From the NCBI GenBank assembly GCA_036495525.1, contig DASXMR010000050.1, positions 1 to 64,000 of the forward strand: a DNA stretch of 64,000 nt, given 5' to 3'. Numbering within the stretch: position 1 is the first letter of the stretch; every line of letters begins with the position of its first letter. Position numbers and translations under genes: made by a program. This stretch comes from DASXMR01 sp036495525 (lineage in GTDB: Bacteria > Actinomycetota > Actinomycetes > Streptosporangiales > Streptosporangiaceae). Of this stretch, positions 52,494-61,500 are shown piece by piece. A model generated the notes under the pieces. That model was not told where the DNA came from, ran no database searches, and saw only the letters and a list, made by a program, of their open reading frames with translations.

Positions 52494-52518
52494 TTACCCG
52501 GCAGACGGCGGCCTATGC
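52494..52518 (-). promoter_or_regulatory. Possible SigB-type promoter of the GH15 gene
   Basis: On the minus strand: GCAT, 15 bases, GGGTAA, 61 bp upstream of the start. The -10 overlaps an inverted repeat TGCCGG-TTAC-CCGGCA, so a hairpin role is also possible. Confidence 0.3.
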
Positions 52519-52529
52519 GCGGGCGGGCC

Positions 52530-53132
52530 TCAGTTAGCCGGCTCGCGGCCGGCGAGTCCTGAGCCCCGCATGACGCCCTCGATCACCGGCCCGAACCGGG
52601 CAGCGACGTCGGCGACCGGCGCCGACGCGATCGGCTCGGTGCGCAGCACGTAGCGGTTCCATGCCATCCCGAGCAGGAAGGACGAGACCGCCGTCCGGCG
52701 CCAGTCGGCGTCCTCGACCGCGCCGTCGGCCCGGCCCCAGACCCGGTCGAAGAGGAACTCCCGCACCCCCCGCGCCGCCTCAGGTGAGGAGGCCGTCGCC
52801 TGCGCCAGGGTCACGAACGCCTGGCCGGGCTGGCCGGGGCCTGACTCCCACTGGGTCAGGAACCGCAGCACCAGGGTCACCCCCGGTGCCTGCGGGCTCG
52901 CGCGGACCTCGTCCTGGATCTGCCGGGGATCGGTGGGAATGCTCAGGGTGGCCGCATAGAGCGTCGGCTTGTCGTTGAAGTAGTGGTAGATCAGGGCCGG
53001 GTCGACCTGGGCCCGGCGGGCGATCGCGCGGATGGTGGCGGCGTAGTAGCCGCGATCCAGGAACTCTGCTCGCGCCGCGCCGATGATGGTGCCCCTGGTA
53101 TCGGCGTCCCCCCGTCGCCGTCCTGGCGGCAT
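52530..53132 (-). CDS. TetR/AcrR-family repressor of the MMPL exporter
   Basis: 200 residues. The N-terminal helix-turn-helix is GTIIGAARAEFLDRGYYAAT, then IRAIARRAQVDPALIYHYFN with DKPTLY. The rest is the helical ligand-binding domain. The gene is divergent from the MMPL transporter gene, with a 94-bp gap that holds a perfect 17-bp inverted repeat (53188-53204). It very likely represses the transporter and itself; the inducer is unknown. Confidence 0.88.
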   Translation of the reverse strand: MPPGRRRGDADTRGTIIGAARAEFLDRGYYAATIRAIARRAQVDPALIYHYFNDKPTLYAATLSIPTDPRQIQDEVRASPQAPGVTLVLRFLTQWESGPGQPGQAFVTLAQATASSPEAARGVREFLFDRVWGRADGAVEDADWRRTAVSSFLLGMAWNRYVLRTEPIASAPVADVAARFGPVIEGVMRGSGLAGREPAN

Positions 53133-53187
53133 CAGCCGCCCGCCTGACCAGCGGCAGCAGGCTGCCAGCCTGCGCCAGCCAGCAGGT

Positions 53188-53204
53188 ATTCACCATGCGT
53201 GAAT
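53188..53204. promoter_or_regulatory. TetR operator
   Basis: Perfect inverted repeat ATTCAC-CATGC-GTGAAT. It covers the probable -35 region (TTCACC) of the exporter promoter. A half-site CCGTGAAT recurs at the exporter start codon. Confidence 0.7.
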
Positions 53205-53218
53205 TTTAGGGCTATACT
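53189..53218 (+). promoter_or_regulatory. Promoter of a leaderless exporter transcript
   Basis: -35-like TTCACC (53189-53194), 18-base spacer and -10 TATACT (53213-53218). The GTG of the MMPL gene starts 8 bases past the -10, so transcription should begin at or next to the start codon; no ribosome binding site is present. Confidence 0.65.
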
Positions 53219-53226
53219 CATCACCC

Positions 53227-55500
53227 GTGAATATTAACGCCCCGGCTCCCGCCTCATCTGGCCGCGACGGCGCGCTCGGGCGACTGGCTGGCTGGTGCTA
53301 CGACCACCGCCGCCTGGTCCTTGCCGTCTGGCTGGCCACCGTGGTTCTCGTGATCGCGCTGGCCACCGCCGCCGGCAGCCGGTTCAACGACAACTTCAGC
53401 GGCGGCGGCTCTGGTTCCCAGCGGGCGCAGAGCCTGCTCGCCGACCGGTTCCCTGCCCAGGCGGGCGACACCGCGGATGTGGTGTTCCGCTCACCGGGCA
53501 GGCTCAGCGACCCGGCCACGGCCGCGGTCATCGGCCGGGCGGTCACCGCCCTGCGGCAGCTGCCGCACGTATCGGGCGTGACCAGCCCCTTCGCCAGCGC
53601 CGGCCAGCTGTCGGCCGACGACCGCACCGGATTCGCCGTGGTGCAGTTCAGCCAGGCCGCGGCCAGCCTGCCCGACTCGGCGGTGAGCCGGGTCGTCGAC
53701 AGCGCCCTCAGCTTCGCCCGGCCGGGACTTCAGGTGGCAGTGGGCGGCTCGCCGGTCGAGAACGTCGTCTCGGCCGCGCCAGGATCCAGCGAGGGGTTCG
53801 GCATCACGGCAGCCATCGTGATCATGCTGCTGGCATTCGGGTCGGTGGTGGCCATGGGACTGCCGGTGCTCACCGCCCTGGCCGGCGTGGGGATGGGATT
53901 CGGCGTCGTGGACGCGGCGAGCCACGTGCTGACCGTGCCGAGCTTCGGCCCTGAGCTCATGGCCATGATCGGCCTGGGTGTCGGCATCGACTACGCCCTG
54001 TTCATCGTCACCCGGTACCGGCAGGAACTGGCCGCGGGGATGGCGCCGCGGCCGGCGGTGACGACGGCCATGTCCACCGCCGGGCGCGCGGTGCTGTTCG
54101 CCGGGTGCACGGTCGTGATCGCGCTGCTGGGACTGTTCGTGGTGAACCTGCCGTTCATGGACGGGCTGGCCACCGCGACGATCGTGGCCGTCCTGCTGGT
54201 GCTGGCCGGCGCGCTGACCCTGATGCCCGCCCTGCTCGGCTTCGCCGGGCCGGCCATCGACCGGCTGCACATTCCTGGCCTGCTCGCGCGGCCGGCGGCT
54301 TCCGGCCACACGTTCTGGTACCGGTGGAGCCGCACCGTGCAGCGCCGCCCGGTGCTGTGCGGATCCGTGGCGCTGGCGGTGCTGGTCGCGCTCGCGGTGC
54401 CGCTGCTGTCCATGCGGCTGGCGTTCAGCGACGCGGGCAACGACCCGCCGTCGCTCACCACCCGGCAGGCTTACGACCTGCTGTCGCATGGATTCGGACC
54501 AGGCTTCAACGGACCGCTGGTCGTCGCGGCGCAGCTGCCAGGCCAGGGCGGCCAGGCCGCGGTCGGCAGGCTCGACGCACGGCTGCGGTCGGCTCCCGGC
54601 GTCGCCTCTACCAGCCCGGCCGTGCTGAATCCAGCTGGCAACACGGCGCAGATCGTGGTGTACCCGGCGACGGCACCGCAGGCTGCGCAGACCGCGGCGC
54701 TCGTGCACCGGCTGCGGGGGCAGGTGATACCGCAGGCAACCGCGGGGACCGGGGTGACCGCCTATGTCGGCGGCGAGACGGCCGCTGGCATCGACGCCTC
54801 GTCATACCTGTCGGCCCGGCTGCCGTGGATCATCGGCCTGGTCATCGCCCTGGCTTTCCTGCTGCTCGCCGCAGTGTTCCGGTCGCTGGTGATTCCGCTC
54901 AAGGCCGCCCTCATGAACTTGCTGTCGATCGGCGCGGCCTACGGCGTCATCGTCGCGGTCTACCAGTGGGGATGGCTCAGCGCCGTTTTCGGCGTGAGCC
55001 GCACCGGGCCGATCGACCCGTGGATCCCGATGATGATGTTCACCATCGTGTTCGGGCTTTCGATGGACTACGAGGTATTCCTGCTCTCGCGAATGCAGGA
55101 GCAGTGGCTCAGGCATCGTGACAATTCCCGTGCTGTCGCAGATGGGCTGGCCAGCACCGCTCGGGTCATCACCGCGGCGGCCGCGATCATGGTGTGCGTG
55201 TTCGGCTCGTTCGTGGTCAACGACCCGCTGCGCATCCTCGACGTGTTCGGCCTCGGACTGGCCACTGCGATCCTGGTCGATGCGACTCTCGTCCGGATGG
55301 TGCTCGTGCCATCAGTCATGCAGGTGCTCGGCGAGGCCAACTGGTGGATGCCGGACCGGCTGCGCCGCCTGCTTGCCTGGAGCCCGGCCCAGGCGGGCGG
55401 CCCAGGACCTGACCTGGTGCAGCCGCTGACCACCGGGCCAGGGCCTGCCGCAGCCAGCTCGGCGGCCGGCGAAGACGAGCACGCCTACGAAGGCCGCTAG
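53227..55500 (+). CDS. MMPL-family (RND superfamily) exporter
   Basis: 757 residues from the GTG at 53227. The layout is RND-like: helix near residue 35 (LVLAVWLATVVLVIALATAA), a periplasmic loop, then helices with ITAAIVIMLLAFGSVVAMGL and GIDYALFIVTRYRQELAAGM; a second loop; and a final helix bundle with TIVFGLSMDYEVFLLSRMQE, SFVVNDPLRILDVFGLGLAT. The paired GxxxDY motifs are the proton relay of MMPL proteins. It exports lipids or drugs; the substrate is not known. Under control of the divergent TetR repressor. Confidence 0.9.
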   Translation: MNINAPAPASSGRDGALGRLAGWCYDHRRLVLAVWLATVVLVIALATAAGSRFNDNFSGGGSGSQRAQSLLADRFPAQAGDTADVVFRSPGRLSDPATAAVIGRAVTALRQLPHVSGVTSPFASAGQLSADDRTGFAVVQFSQAAASLPDSAVSRVVDSALSFARPGLQVAVGGSPVENVVSAAPGSSEGFGITAAIVIMLLAFGSVVAMGLPVLTALAGVGMGFGVVDAASHVLTVPSFGPELMAMIGLGVGIDYALFIVTRYRQELAAGMAPRPAVTTAMSTAGRAVLFAGCTVVIALLGLFVVNLPFMDGLATATIVAVLLVLAGALTLMPALLGFAGPAIDRLHIPGLLARPAASGHTFWYRWSRTVQRRPVLCGSVALAVLVALAVPLLSMRLAFSDAGNDPPSLTTRQAYDLLSHGFGPGFNGPLVVAAQLPGQGGQAAVGRLDARLRSAPGVASTSPAVLNPAGNTAQIVVYPATAPQAAQTAALVHRLRGQVIPQATAGTGVTAYVGGETAAGIDASSYLSARLPWIIGLVIALAFLLLAAVFRSLVIPLKAALMNLLSIGAAYGVIVAVYQWGWLSAVFGVSRTGPIDPWIPMMMFTIVFGLSMDYEVFLLSRMQEQWLRHRDNSRAVADGLASTARVITAAAAIMVCVFGSFVVNDPLRILDVFGLGLATAILVDATLVRMVLVPSVMQVLGEANWWMPDRLRRLLAWSPAQAGGPGPDLVQPLTTGPGPAAASSAAGEDEHAYEGR

Positions 55501-55549
55501 CCGCCCTGGCTGACTCCGCCGGCCGGGGCAGCCCGCGGGGGTGGAGGCG

Positions 55550-57061
55550 TCAGCTCGCGGTTTGCGACATCGACGGCGCCCGGCCGAATTCCAGGTCGCT
55601 GGCGCCGACCGTGCCCCGGTACAGGGCCGCGTCCTTGAAGTAATGCTGCCGCAGGCGCCACGGCGCGCGGTCACCCTGCAGCGGCAGCATGTGCCGTGAC
55701 CGCTCGAAGTAGCCCGACGACATGTCGATGAACGGCGAGGTGCGCAGCCCGTCGGCCGGCACCCGCGGGGTGACGGTCGCGTACCCGCGTTCGCGCATGT
55801 AGCCGAGCATCCGGGTCACGTAGCGAGCCACCAGGTCGACCTTGAGCGTCCAGGAGGCATTGGTGTAGCCGATCGCGAACGCCATGTTCGGCACGCCGTC
55901 GAGCATCATGCCCTTGTAGGCGACGTGCTCCCGCACCACCACCTCCTGGCCGTCGACGGTCATCGGGATCGCGCCGAGCGGCAGCAGGTTCAGCCCGGTC
56001 GCGGTGATGACCACGTCGGCCGGCAGCTCAGCACCCGACCGCAGCCGCAGCCCCGTCGCGGTGAACTCCTCGATGTGGTCCGTCACCACCTGAGCGCCGC
56101 CGGACTTGATGGCCGCGAAGAAGTCGCCGTCCGGCACCAGGCACATGCGCTGATCCCAGGGCTCGTAAGCCGGGTTGAAGTGGGTGCCGATGTCGTAGCC
56201 GTCGGGCAGCCGCCGTGCCGCACCCTGCTGCAGCATCTGCCGTGCTCTCGCCGGGTACTTGCGGCAGAACTGGTAGATCGCCGTGGCCAGCCGCGCATTC
56301 TTCCACCGCACCGCCGCGTAGGCCTGGCGGCCGGGCAGCACCTTGCGCAGCAGGCTGGCGACGGGATCGCTGTTCGGCATGGACAGCACGAACGACGGAG
56401 ACCGCTGCAGCATCGTCACCGAGGCGGCGGTCCCGGCGATGGCGGGCAGGATCGTCGCGGCTGTCGCGCCGCTGCCGATCAGGACGACCCGCTGGCCGGT
56501 CAGGTCGAGATCGTCCGGCCACTGCTGCGGGTGCACGATCCTGCCGGTGAAGCGGTCCTGGCCCGGCCAGTCCGGCGTGTATCCCTCGTCGTAGCGGTAG
56601 TAGCCGGAGCACAGGTACAGGAACTGGCAGGTGCGCTCCGTGCGCGCTCCCGTCTCGGTGTGCTCGACCGTGACCGTCCACCGGGCCGCGGCGCTCGACC
56701 AGTCGGCCCGCACCACCCGGCTGTGATAGCTGATTTTCTCGTCAACCCCGTGCTCTGCCGCGGTTTCGCGCAGGTACCGCAGGATCTCATCGCCGCGCGC
56801 GATCGCATGTGACTGCTGCCAGGGCCGGAACGGAAAGCTCAGCGTGAACATGTCCGAATCGGACCTCACGCCGGGGAACCGGAACAAGTCCCAGGTGCCG
56901 CCGCTGCGATCACGCGCCTCGAGGATCGCGAAGGATGCGCCGGGGACCTCGGCGTGCAGCCGGCAGGCGGCCCCGATGCCGGACAGCCCGGCGCCGACGA
57001 TCAGCACGTCGGCGTGGCCGGGGCCGGAATCCGCCGCGGAAGGAGAGGTTCCGGTGCTCAT
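55550..57061 (-). CDS. Baeyer-Villiger-type flavin monooxygenase (EthA-like)
   Basis: 503 residues. FAD motif DVLIVGAGLSGIGAACRLHA (about residues 18-37), GGTWDLFRFPGVRSDSDMFT, the BVMO fingerprint FTGRIVHPQQWP (F-x-G-x3-H-x3-W) near residue 175 and the NADP motif VVLIGSGATAATILPAIAG. The C-terminal end has VVITATGLNLLPLG. It inserts oxygen next to a ketone or oxidises sulfur or nitrogen using NADPH and O2. It is on the same strand as the TetR gene at 57203 and downstream of it. Confidence 0.9.
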   Translation of the reverse strand: MSTGTSPSAADSGPGHADVLIVGAGLSGIGAACRLHAEVPGASFAILEARDRSGGTWDLFRFPGVRSDSDMFTLSFPFRPWQQSHAIARGDEILRYLRETAAEHGVDEKISYHSRVVRADWSSAAARWTVTVEHTETGARTERTCQFLYLCSGYYRYDEGYTPDWPGQDRFTGRIVHPQQWPDDLDLTGQRVVLIGSGATAATILPAIAGTAASVTMLQRSPSFVLSMPNSDPVASLLRKVLPGRQAYAAVRWKNARLATAIYQFCRKYPARARQMLQQGAARRLPDGYDIGTHFNPAYEPWDQRMCLVPDGDFFAAIKSGGAQVVTDHIEEFTATGLRLRSGAELPADVVITATGLNLLPLGAIPMTVDGQEVVVREHVAYKGMMLDGVPNMAFAIGYTNASWTLKVDLVARYVTRMLGYMRERGYATVTPRVPADGLRTSPFIDMSSGYFERSRHMLPLQGDRAPWRLRQHYFKDAALYRGTVGASDLEFGRAPSMSQTAS

Positions 57062-57202
57062 CTTTCCCCCGGGTGACAGTGCGGCCGGCCAGTGCGCTGA
57101 CGACGACCTCGCCGTGCACGCCGGGTAACAGTTCCGCCATATGTATCACAAAGCCCGCGTCCTGAGGAGCCGCAGCCGACCTCCCTCATCCGGCCACCCG
57201 GC

Positions 57203-57832
57203 TCAGCGTGCCTGCGCCAGCGCAGCGGCGATAGCCGCCTCGATCGCGCTGGCCGACACCAGGGCGACCTGGTCGGGCGAGCGGCCGAGATCGCCGGCCA
57301 GGGACTGGGTGGTGAACCCAGACAGGTGCACGGCGACCGTGTCGGTCAGCCATCCCGGTGGCTGCCGGCCGCCGCCGCGGGCGCGCCACAGCAGGCCGGT
57401 CAAGGTCGCGGCGAAGCGGTTGCGGCTGTCCCGGCACTCCCCAGCGACGGTCTCGAACTCGGCGGACAGGTCGGCTGCCTGCAGGCCCGCCAGGTCCCAG
57501 AAGACGCGGCCGTTGCGCGCGTTGAGCCGGTGGGTGACAACGAGCACGTCGAGCAGCCAGTCGCGCAGGTCGCCGTCACCGGGCGGGGCAGGGAGCTGCT
57601 CGGCGTAACGGCGGATGCCCGCCCTGATCGCGGCGGCGAACAGGCCGTCGCGGGTGGCGAAGTGCCGGAAGATGGTGCGCCGGCTCACGCCGGCGGCCTC
57701 AGCCACGTCATCGACGGTCGCAGCCAGGCCACGGGCAGCGAGGACCATCCCGGCCGCGCGCAGTATTCGTGCCCGGGCCGCGTCCCGCTGCTGGTCAGCC
57801 AGCGTCGGCGTGGCCAGCGTGTCCGGTGCCAC
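57203..57832 (-). CDS. TetR-family repressor of the monooxygenase genes
   Basis: 209 residues. The helix-turn-helix is ARILRAAGMVLAARGLAATV, then DDVAEAAGVSRRTIFRHFAT with RDGLF. The rest is a helical ligand domain. It is divergent from the BVMO gene at 57931, and the 98-bp gap holds an inverted repeat at 57871-57893. The other BVMO gene lies downstream on its own strand, 141 bp away. It probably controls both. Confidence 0.87.
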   Translation of the reverse strand: MAPDTLATPTLADQQRDAARARILRAAGMVLAARGLAATVDDVAEAAGVSRRTIFRHFATRDGLFAAAIRAGIRRYAEQLPAPPGDGDLRDWLLDVLVVTHRLNARNGRVFWDLAGLQAADLSAEFETVAGECRDSRNRFAATLTGLLWRARGGGRQPPGWLTDTVAVHLSGFTTQSLAGDLGRSPDQVALVSASAIEAAIAAALAQAR

Positions 57833-57870
57833 GAGGCGATGCTAACACTGGCTCTTTACCGATGTCACTG

Positions 57871-57893
57871 ATGGGTGACAGACTGACACCCAT
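57871..57893. promoter_or_regulatory. TetR operator between the divergent genes
   Basis: Seven-bp arms ATGGGTG / CACCCAT around a 9-base spacer. A second overlapping repeat GTCAC-TGATGG-GTGAC shares part of it. Confidence 0.6.
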
Positions 57894-57930
57894 AGGTGCC
57901 ACATCGGCGGAGCGGCCACAGGAGGCGACG

Positions 57931-59790
57931 ATGCGCGCGACCGGGCGCGGCGCACCCCAGAGCGCAGACGCGCAGCTGACCACCACGCTCGGCGGCCGGC
58001 CGCTGGGCAAGCTGGACAAGGAGGCGCTTCGGCGCAAGTACCGGGCCGAGCGCGATAAGCGGCTCCGCCCCGACGGCAACGACCAGTACCTGCGGCTGGC
58101 CGGCACGCTTGCGCGCTACCTCGACGATCCCTACACGCCCAGGGCAGAGCGCCAGCCGAAGACCGACCACCGGACCGTCGTGTGCATCGGCGGCGGATTC
58201 GCCGGCCTGGTGGCCGGCGCCCGGCTGAAGGAGGCCGGCGTTGGCGACGTCCGGATCATCGAGAAGGGCGGCGACTTCGGCGGCACCTGGTACTGGAACC
58301 GCTACCCCGGCGCCCAGTGCGACACGGCGTCGCTGGTGTACCTGCCGCTACTGGAAGAAACCGGGCACATGCCGACCGAGAAGTACGTGCACGGGCCTGA
58401 GATCCTTGAGCACTGCCAGCGGATCGGCAAGCAGTTCGGCCTGTACGACGACGCACTCTTCCATACCGAGGCCACCGACCTGCGCTGGGACGAGGACCGC
58501 CGCCGGTGGCTCATCCAGACGAACCGGGGCGACCGGCTGACCGCGCAGTTCGTCGTGATGGGCCCGGGCCTGCTGCACGTGCCGAAGCTGCCTGGCATTC
58601 CCGGCATCGAGTCATTCCGCGGCCACTCGTTTCACACCAGCCGGTGGAACTACGGCTATACCGGCGGCGATTCCGCCGGCGCGCCGATGGACCGGCTCGC
58701 TGCCCGGCGAGTCGGCGTCATCGGGACCGGGGCGACCGCGGTCCAGTGCGTCCCCCGCCTGTCCGGGGCGTGCCGGGAGCTGTATGTGTTCCAGCGCACG
58801 CCGTCGTCGGTCGACGTCCGGGCCAATGCGCCGATCGACCCGGACTGGTTCGCCGGGATAGCTACGCCAGGCTGGCAGCAGCGCTGGCTGGAGAACTTCA
58901 CGGCCAACCAGGCGGGCGGCGCGGCCAGCGAAGACCTGGTAATGGACGGCTGGACCGACATCGCCAGGCGAATCCGGGCCAGGATCGCGGCGCTGCCGGC
59001 CAGCGAGGCCGACCCGGCCGCCATGCTGCGCGCCTACGAAGAGTCCGACTTCGAGAAGATGGAGCAGATCCGGGCGCGCGCCGATGAGCTAGTCACCGAT
59101 CCCGGCACGGCGCAAAAGCTCAAGGCCTGGTATCGCCAGCTGTGCAAGCGGCCGTGCTTCCACGACGAGTACCTGCAGGCCTTCAACGATCCGGGCACGC
59201 ACCTGATCGACACCGACGGCAAGGGGGTCGAGCGGATCACCGCGACCGGAGTGGTCGTGGCCGGGCGCGAGTACCCGCTGGACTGCATCGTCTACGCCTC
59301 GGGCTTCGAGGTCGGCACCCCCTACACCCAGCGCACCGGCTACGAGGTGACCGGACGCGCCGGGACCACCCTGTCCGGCTACTGGGCCGACGGCATGCGC
59401 ACGCTGCACGGCATCCACGTCAGCGGCTTCCCCAGCCTGTTCATCATCCAGCCGACCCAGGGCGCCAACCTGATCTCCAACGTGCCGCACAACATCGTCG
59501 ACTCCGCCCGGACAATCGCGGTGATCGTCGCTCATGCCATCGACAACGAGTTCGCCGAGGTCGAGACGTCCAGGCGGGCCGAGGACGACTGGATCGCGCT
59601 GCTGCTAACCGGGCCAGGCAGCGCGATCGGCGGGCCGGACTGCACCCCTGGCTACTACAACAACGAGGGCCAGGACCCCGGTCCGCGTGCCTGGCTCGGC
59701 GTCGGATACCCGTATGGCCCGAGCGCCTACTTCGCGTACATCGACCAGTGGCGGGCTTCGGGCCGGTTCGACGGCCTGGAATTCCGGTAA
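57931..59790 (+). CDS. Baeyer-Villiger-type flavin monooxygenase (cyclohexanone monooxygenase-like)
   Basis: 619 residues from the ATG at 57931 with AGGAGG about 6 bases upstream. The first 75 residues are a helical extension. FAD motif VVCIGGGFAGLVAGARLKEA (about 79-98), GGTWYWNRYPGAQCDTASLV, the BVMO fingerprint FRGHSFHTSRW, and the NADP motif RVGVIGTGATAVQCVPRLSG. The C-terminal part has FIIQPTQGANLISNVPHNIV. This belongs to the larger BVMO type with an N-terminal extension. Substrate unknown (ketones, steroids or similar). It is divergent from the TetR gene. Confidence 0.9.
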   Translation: MRATGRGAPQSADAQLTTTLGGRPLGKLDKEALRRKYRAERDKRLRPDGNDQYLRLAGTLARYLDDPYTPRAERQPKTDHRTVVCIGGGFAGLVAGARLKEAGVGDVRIIEKGGDFGGTWYWNRYPGAQCDTASLVYLPLLEETGHMPTEKYVHGPEILEHCQRIGKQFGLYDDALFHTEATDLRWDEDRRRWLIQTNRGDRLTAQFVVMGPGLLHVPKLPGIPGIESFRGHSFHTSRWNYGYTGGDSAGAPMDRLAARRVGVIGTGATAVQCVPRLSGACRELYVFQRTPSSVDVRANAPIDPDWFAGIATPGWQQRWLENFTANQAGGAASEDLVMDGWTDIARRIRARIAALPASEADPAAMLRAYEESDFEKMEQIRARADELVTDPGTAQKLKAWYRQLCKRPCFHDEYLQAFNDPGTHLIDTDGKGVERITATGVVVAGREYPLDCIVYASGFEVGTPYTQRTGYEVTGRAGTTLSGYWADGMRTLHGIHVSGFPSLFIIQPTQGANLISNVPHNIVDSARTIAVIVAHAIDNEFAEVETSRRAEDDWIALLLTGPGSAIGGPDCTPGYYNNEGQDPGPRAWLGVGYPYGPSAYFAYIDQWRASGRFDGLEFR

Positions 59791-60397
59791 CCGCGGGCGG
59801 CCTCGCTACGGCCGTCTGTCAGGCGGCAGCCGCTGTCAGCAGGACGTGCGATCGGCCGAACGCGGGTCGCTGGGCAGCGTCCCGCTGTGCAACTGGCCCG
59901 CCATCGCGCGGTCGCTCCACGCCGCGGTGGAGTCGTACAGCGGCTGCTGCGTGTCGACGGTAGTCAGCAGCACTCCCGGCCGGTTGCGGCGCAGGCGGCC
60001 CGTCGTGATGCCGTCCGCCCGGACGAAGAAGGCCGGCCAGCAGCTTTCCGGTCTGGAGGTGTTCGGGCAGCTGATCCAGAGGTGATTGCACGCCGCCGCA
60101 GCTGTCATGGCGGCAGGCATGGTGATGCCGGGATAGGTCAGCGTGGCGGCCCTGTTCAGCTTCGCCACGCCGGGCCCGATTGGCCGCTGGCAGCCCGCAA
60201 TGCGGTTTGAACGAGGCCGGCGGCGCCGCCGCAGCTGGCCCCGCGATCCGCCTTTCCGGTACTCCCGCCCCGGCAGGACCCTGGCACAGCACCGGCCGCA
60301 CGCCACCAGTATCGGCCTGGGCATGTCGCAGCGCACCAGGCAGAACGCCTTGCTAGCCCGGGCCCGTCTGGCCGGGCTGGCTGCGCCGGCGCGGCCG
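59791..60397. other. About 600 bp without a confident gene
   Basis: Short open frames exist on both strands, but none has a good start site or a domain I recognise. The minus-strand frame from about 60120 has AACNHLWISCPNTSRPESCW, which looks protein-like, but there is no ribosome binding site. It may be a decayed gene. Confidence 0.4.
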
Positions 60398-61213
60398 CTA
60401 GGCCGGACGGCGCGCCAGCTCGCAGGCGAAGCTCACCGTCTGGGGGAACTCCCCGTCGCGGCCCAGCGGGCCGACGCTGGCGGCGAGATCGGCTTCGAAG
60501 GCGGCCGCCAGGCTCGCCGGGATATCGGCTGGGAAGACCGACGTCGCCCGGATGAATCCGGCCAGCTCCGGCAGCCTCCAGCGATGCTCGGCGGCGTACT
60601 CGCGCCGCCCGGCCATCTCGAAGCCCGCGTCCCCGAGCACCTGCCCGTCCGGCCGTGCCCGCCGCGGCTCGTTCCAGCCTGCCGGAACGCGGTCGGCGGC
60701 GCCGAGCTTCTGCTTCCAGGAGCTCACGACGGCCGCGAGCGCCTGCTGCCACCGCTGCTCGCCTTCGAGCGGTCCGTCGGACCAGCAAAGCGCGAGGTAG
60801 CCGCCTTGCTCAAGCCACCCGAACACCCGGGCAGCCACCAGGTCGCGGTTGAGCCGGTGGAACGCATTGCCGATCGCGACCAGGTCGAAGTGCCCCGGCT
60901 CGGCGTCCAGGTTCTCGGCGCCCGCGACGACTGCACGGACCTCGGCCGCGCCGGCCGCCGTCGCCTTGGCGCGCACGACCCGCACCATGTCCGGCTCCTG
61001 GTCGACCGCCCACACCTCGCTGAACCACGGCCGCAGGGCGAAGGCCAGCTGCCCGGTCCCGCAGGCCAGGTCCAGCAGCCGGCCGCTCCCGCTGGCCAGG
61101 GCACGCTCAGCGAGATCCCGGATCATCGCCTCCGGATAGGCCAGCCGGTACCGGTCGTAAAACCCGGCATGTCCCTGGTACAGGTCAGCGGCGAACCGCA
61201 CTTCCTCGTCCAT
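60398..61213 (-). CDS. Class I SAM-dependent methyltransferase
   Basis: 271 residues from the ATG at 61213, 5 bases after GCGGAG. Motif I is LLDLACGTGQLAFALRPWF (about residues 46-64), motif II VWAVDQEPDMVRVVRAKAT, and the later FDLVAIGNAFHRLN. It uses SAM to methylate an unknown small molecule or protein. The neighbours do not suggest a pathway. Confidence 0.87.
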   Translation of the reverse strand: MDEEVRFAADLYQGHAGFYDRYRLAYPEAMIRDLAERALASGSGRLLDLACGTGQLAFALRPWFSEVWAVDQEPDMVRVVRAKATAAGAAEVRAVVAGAENLDAEPGHFDLVAIGNAFHRLNRDLVAARVFGWLEQGGYLALCWSDGPLEGEQRWQQALAAVVSSWKQKLGAADRVPAGWNEPRRARPDGQVLGDAGFEMAGRREYAAEHRWRLPELAGFIRATSVFPADIPASLAAAFEADLAASVGPLGRDGEFPQTVSFACELARRPA

Positions 61214-61500
61214 CAGGCTCCGCCTTCCCTCGGTCAGCACGCTGTCACTGCCGCCGCCCTGCAGCGCGGCTCCGTCCGTCACCAGCAAGCCGCGGGCAAC
61301 CGGTCCGGCCGGTCATCCGCTTCGATGACCAGTTGTCCATGTCCGGCCGCCGGGCCTGCCGGGCGTCAGCGAGACAGCTCATCTCGGCGGCCAGGCCGGC
61401 ATCCTCGAGTGGCTTCGCCCGGCCCTGCGGCCGTGCTCGCCTGCCAGCCTGTGTGCAACGCCTGCGCAGGTGCTGTCGGACGCGCGGGCACTCTGGCCAG

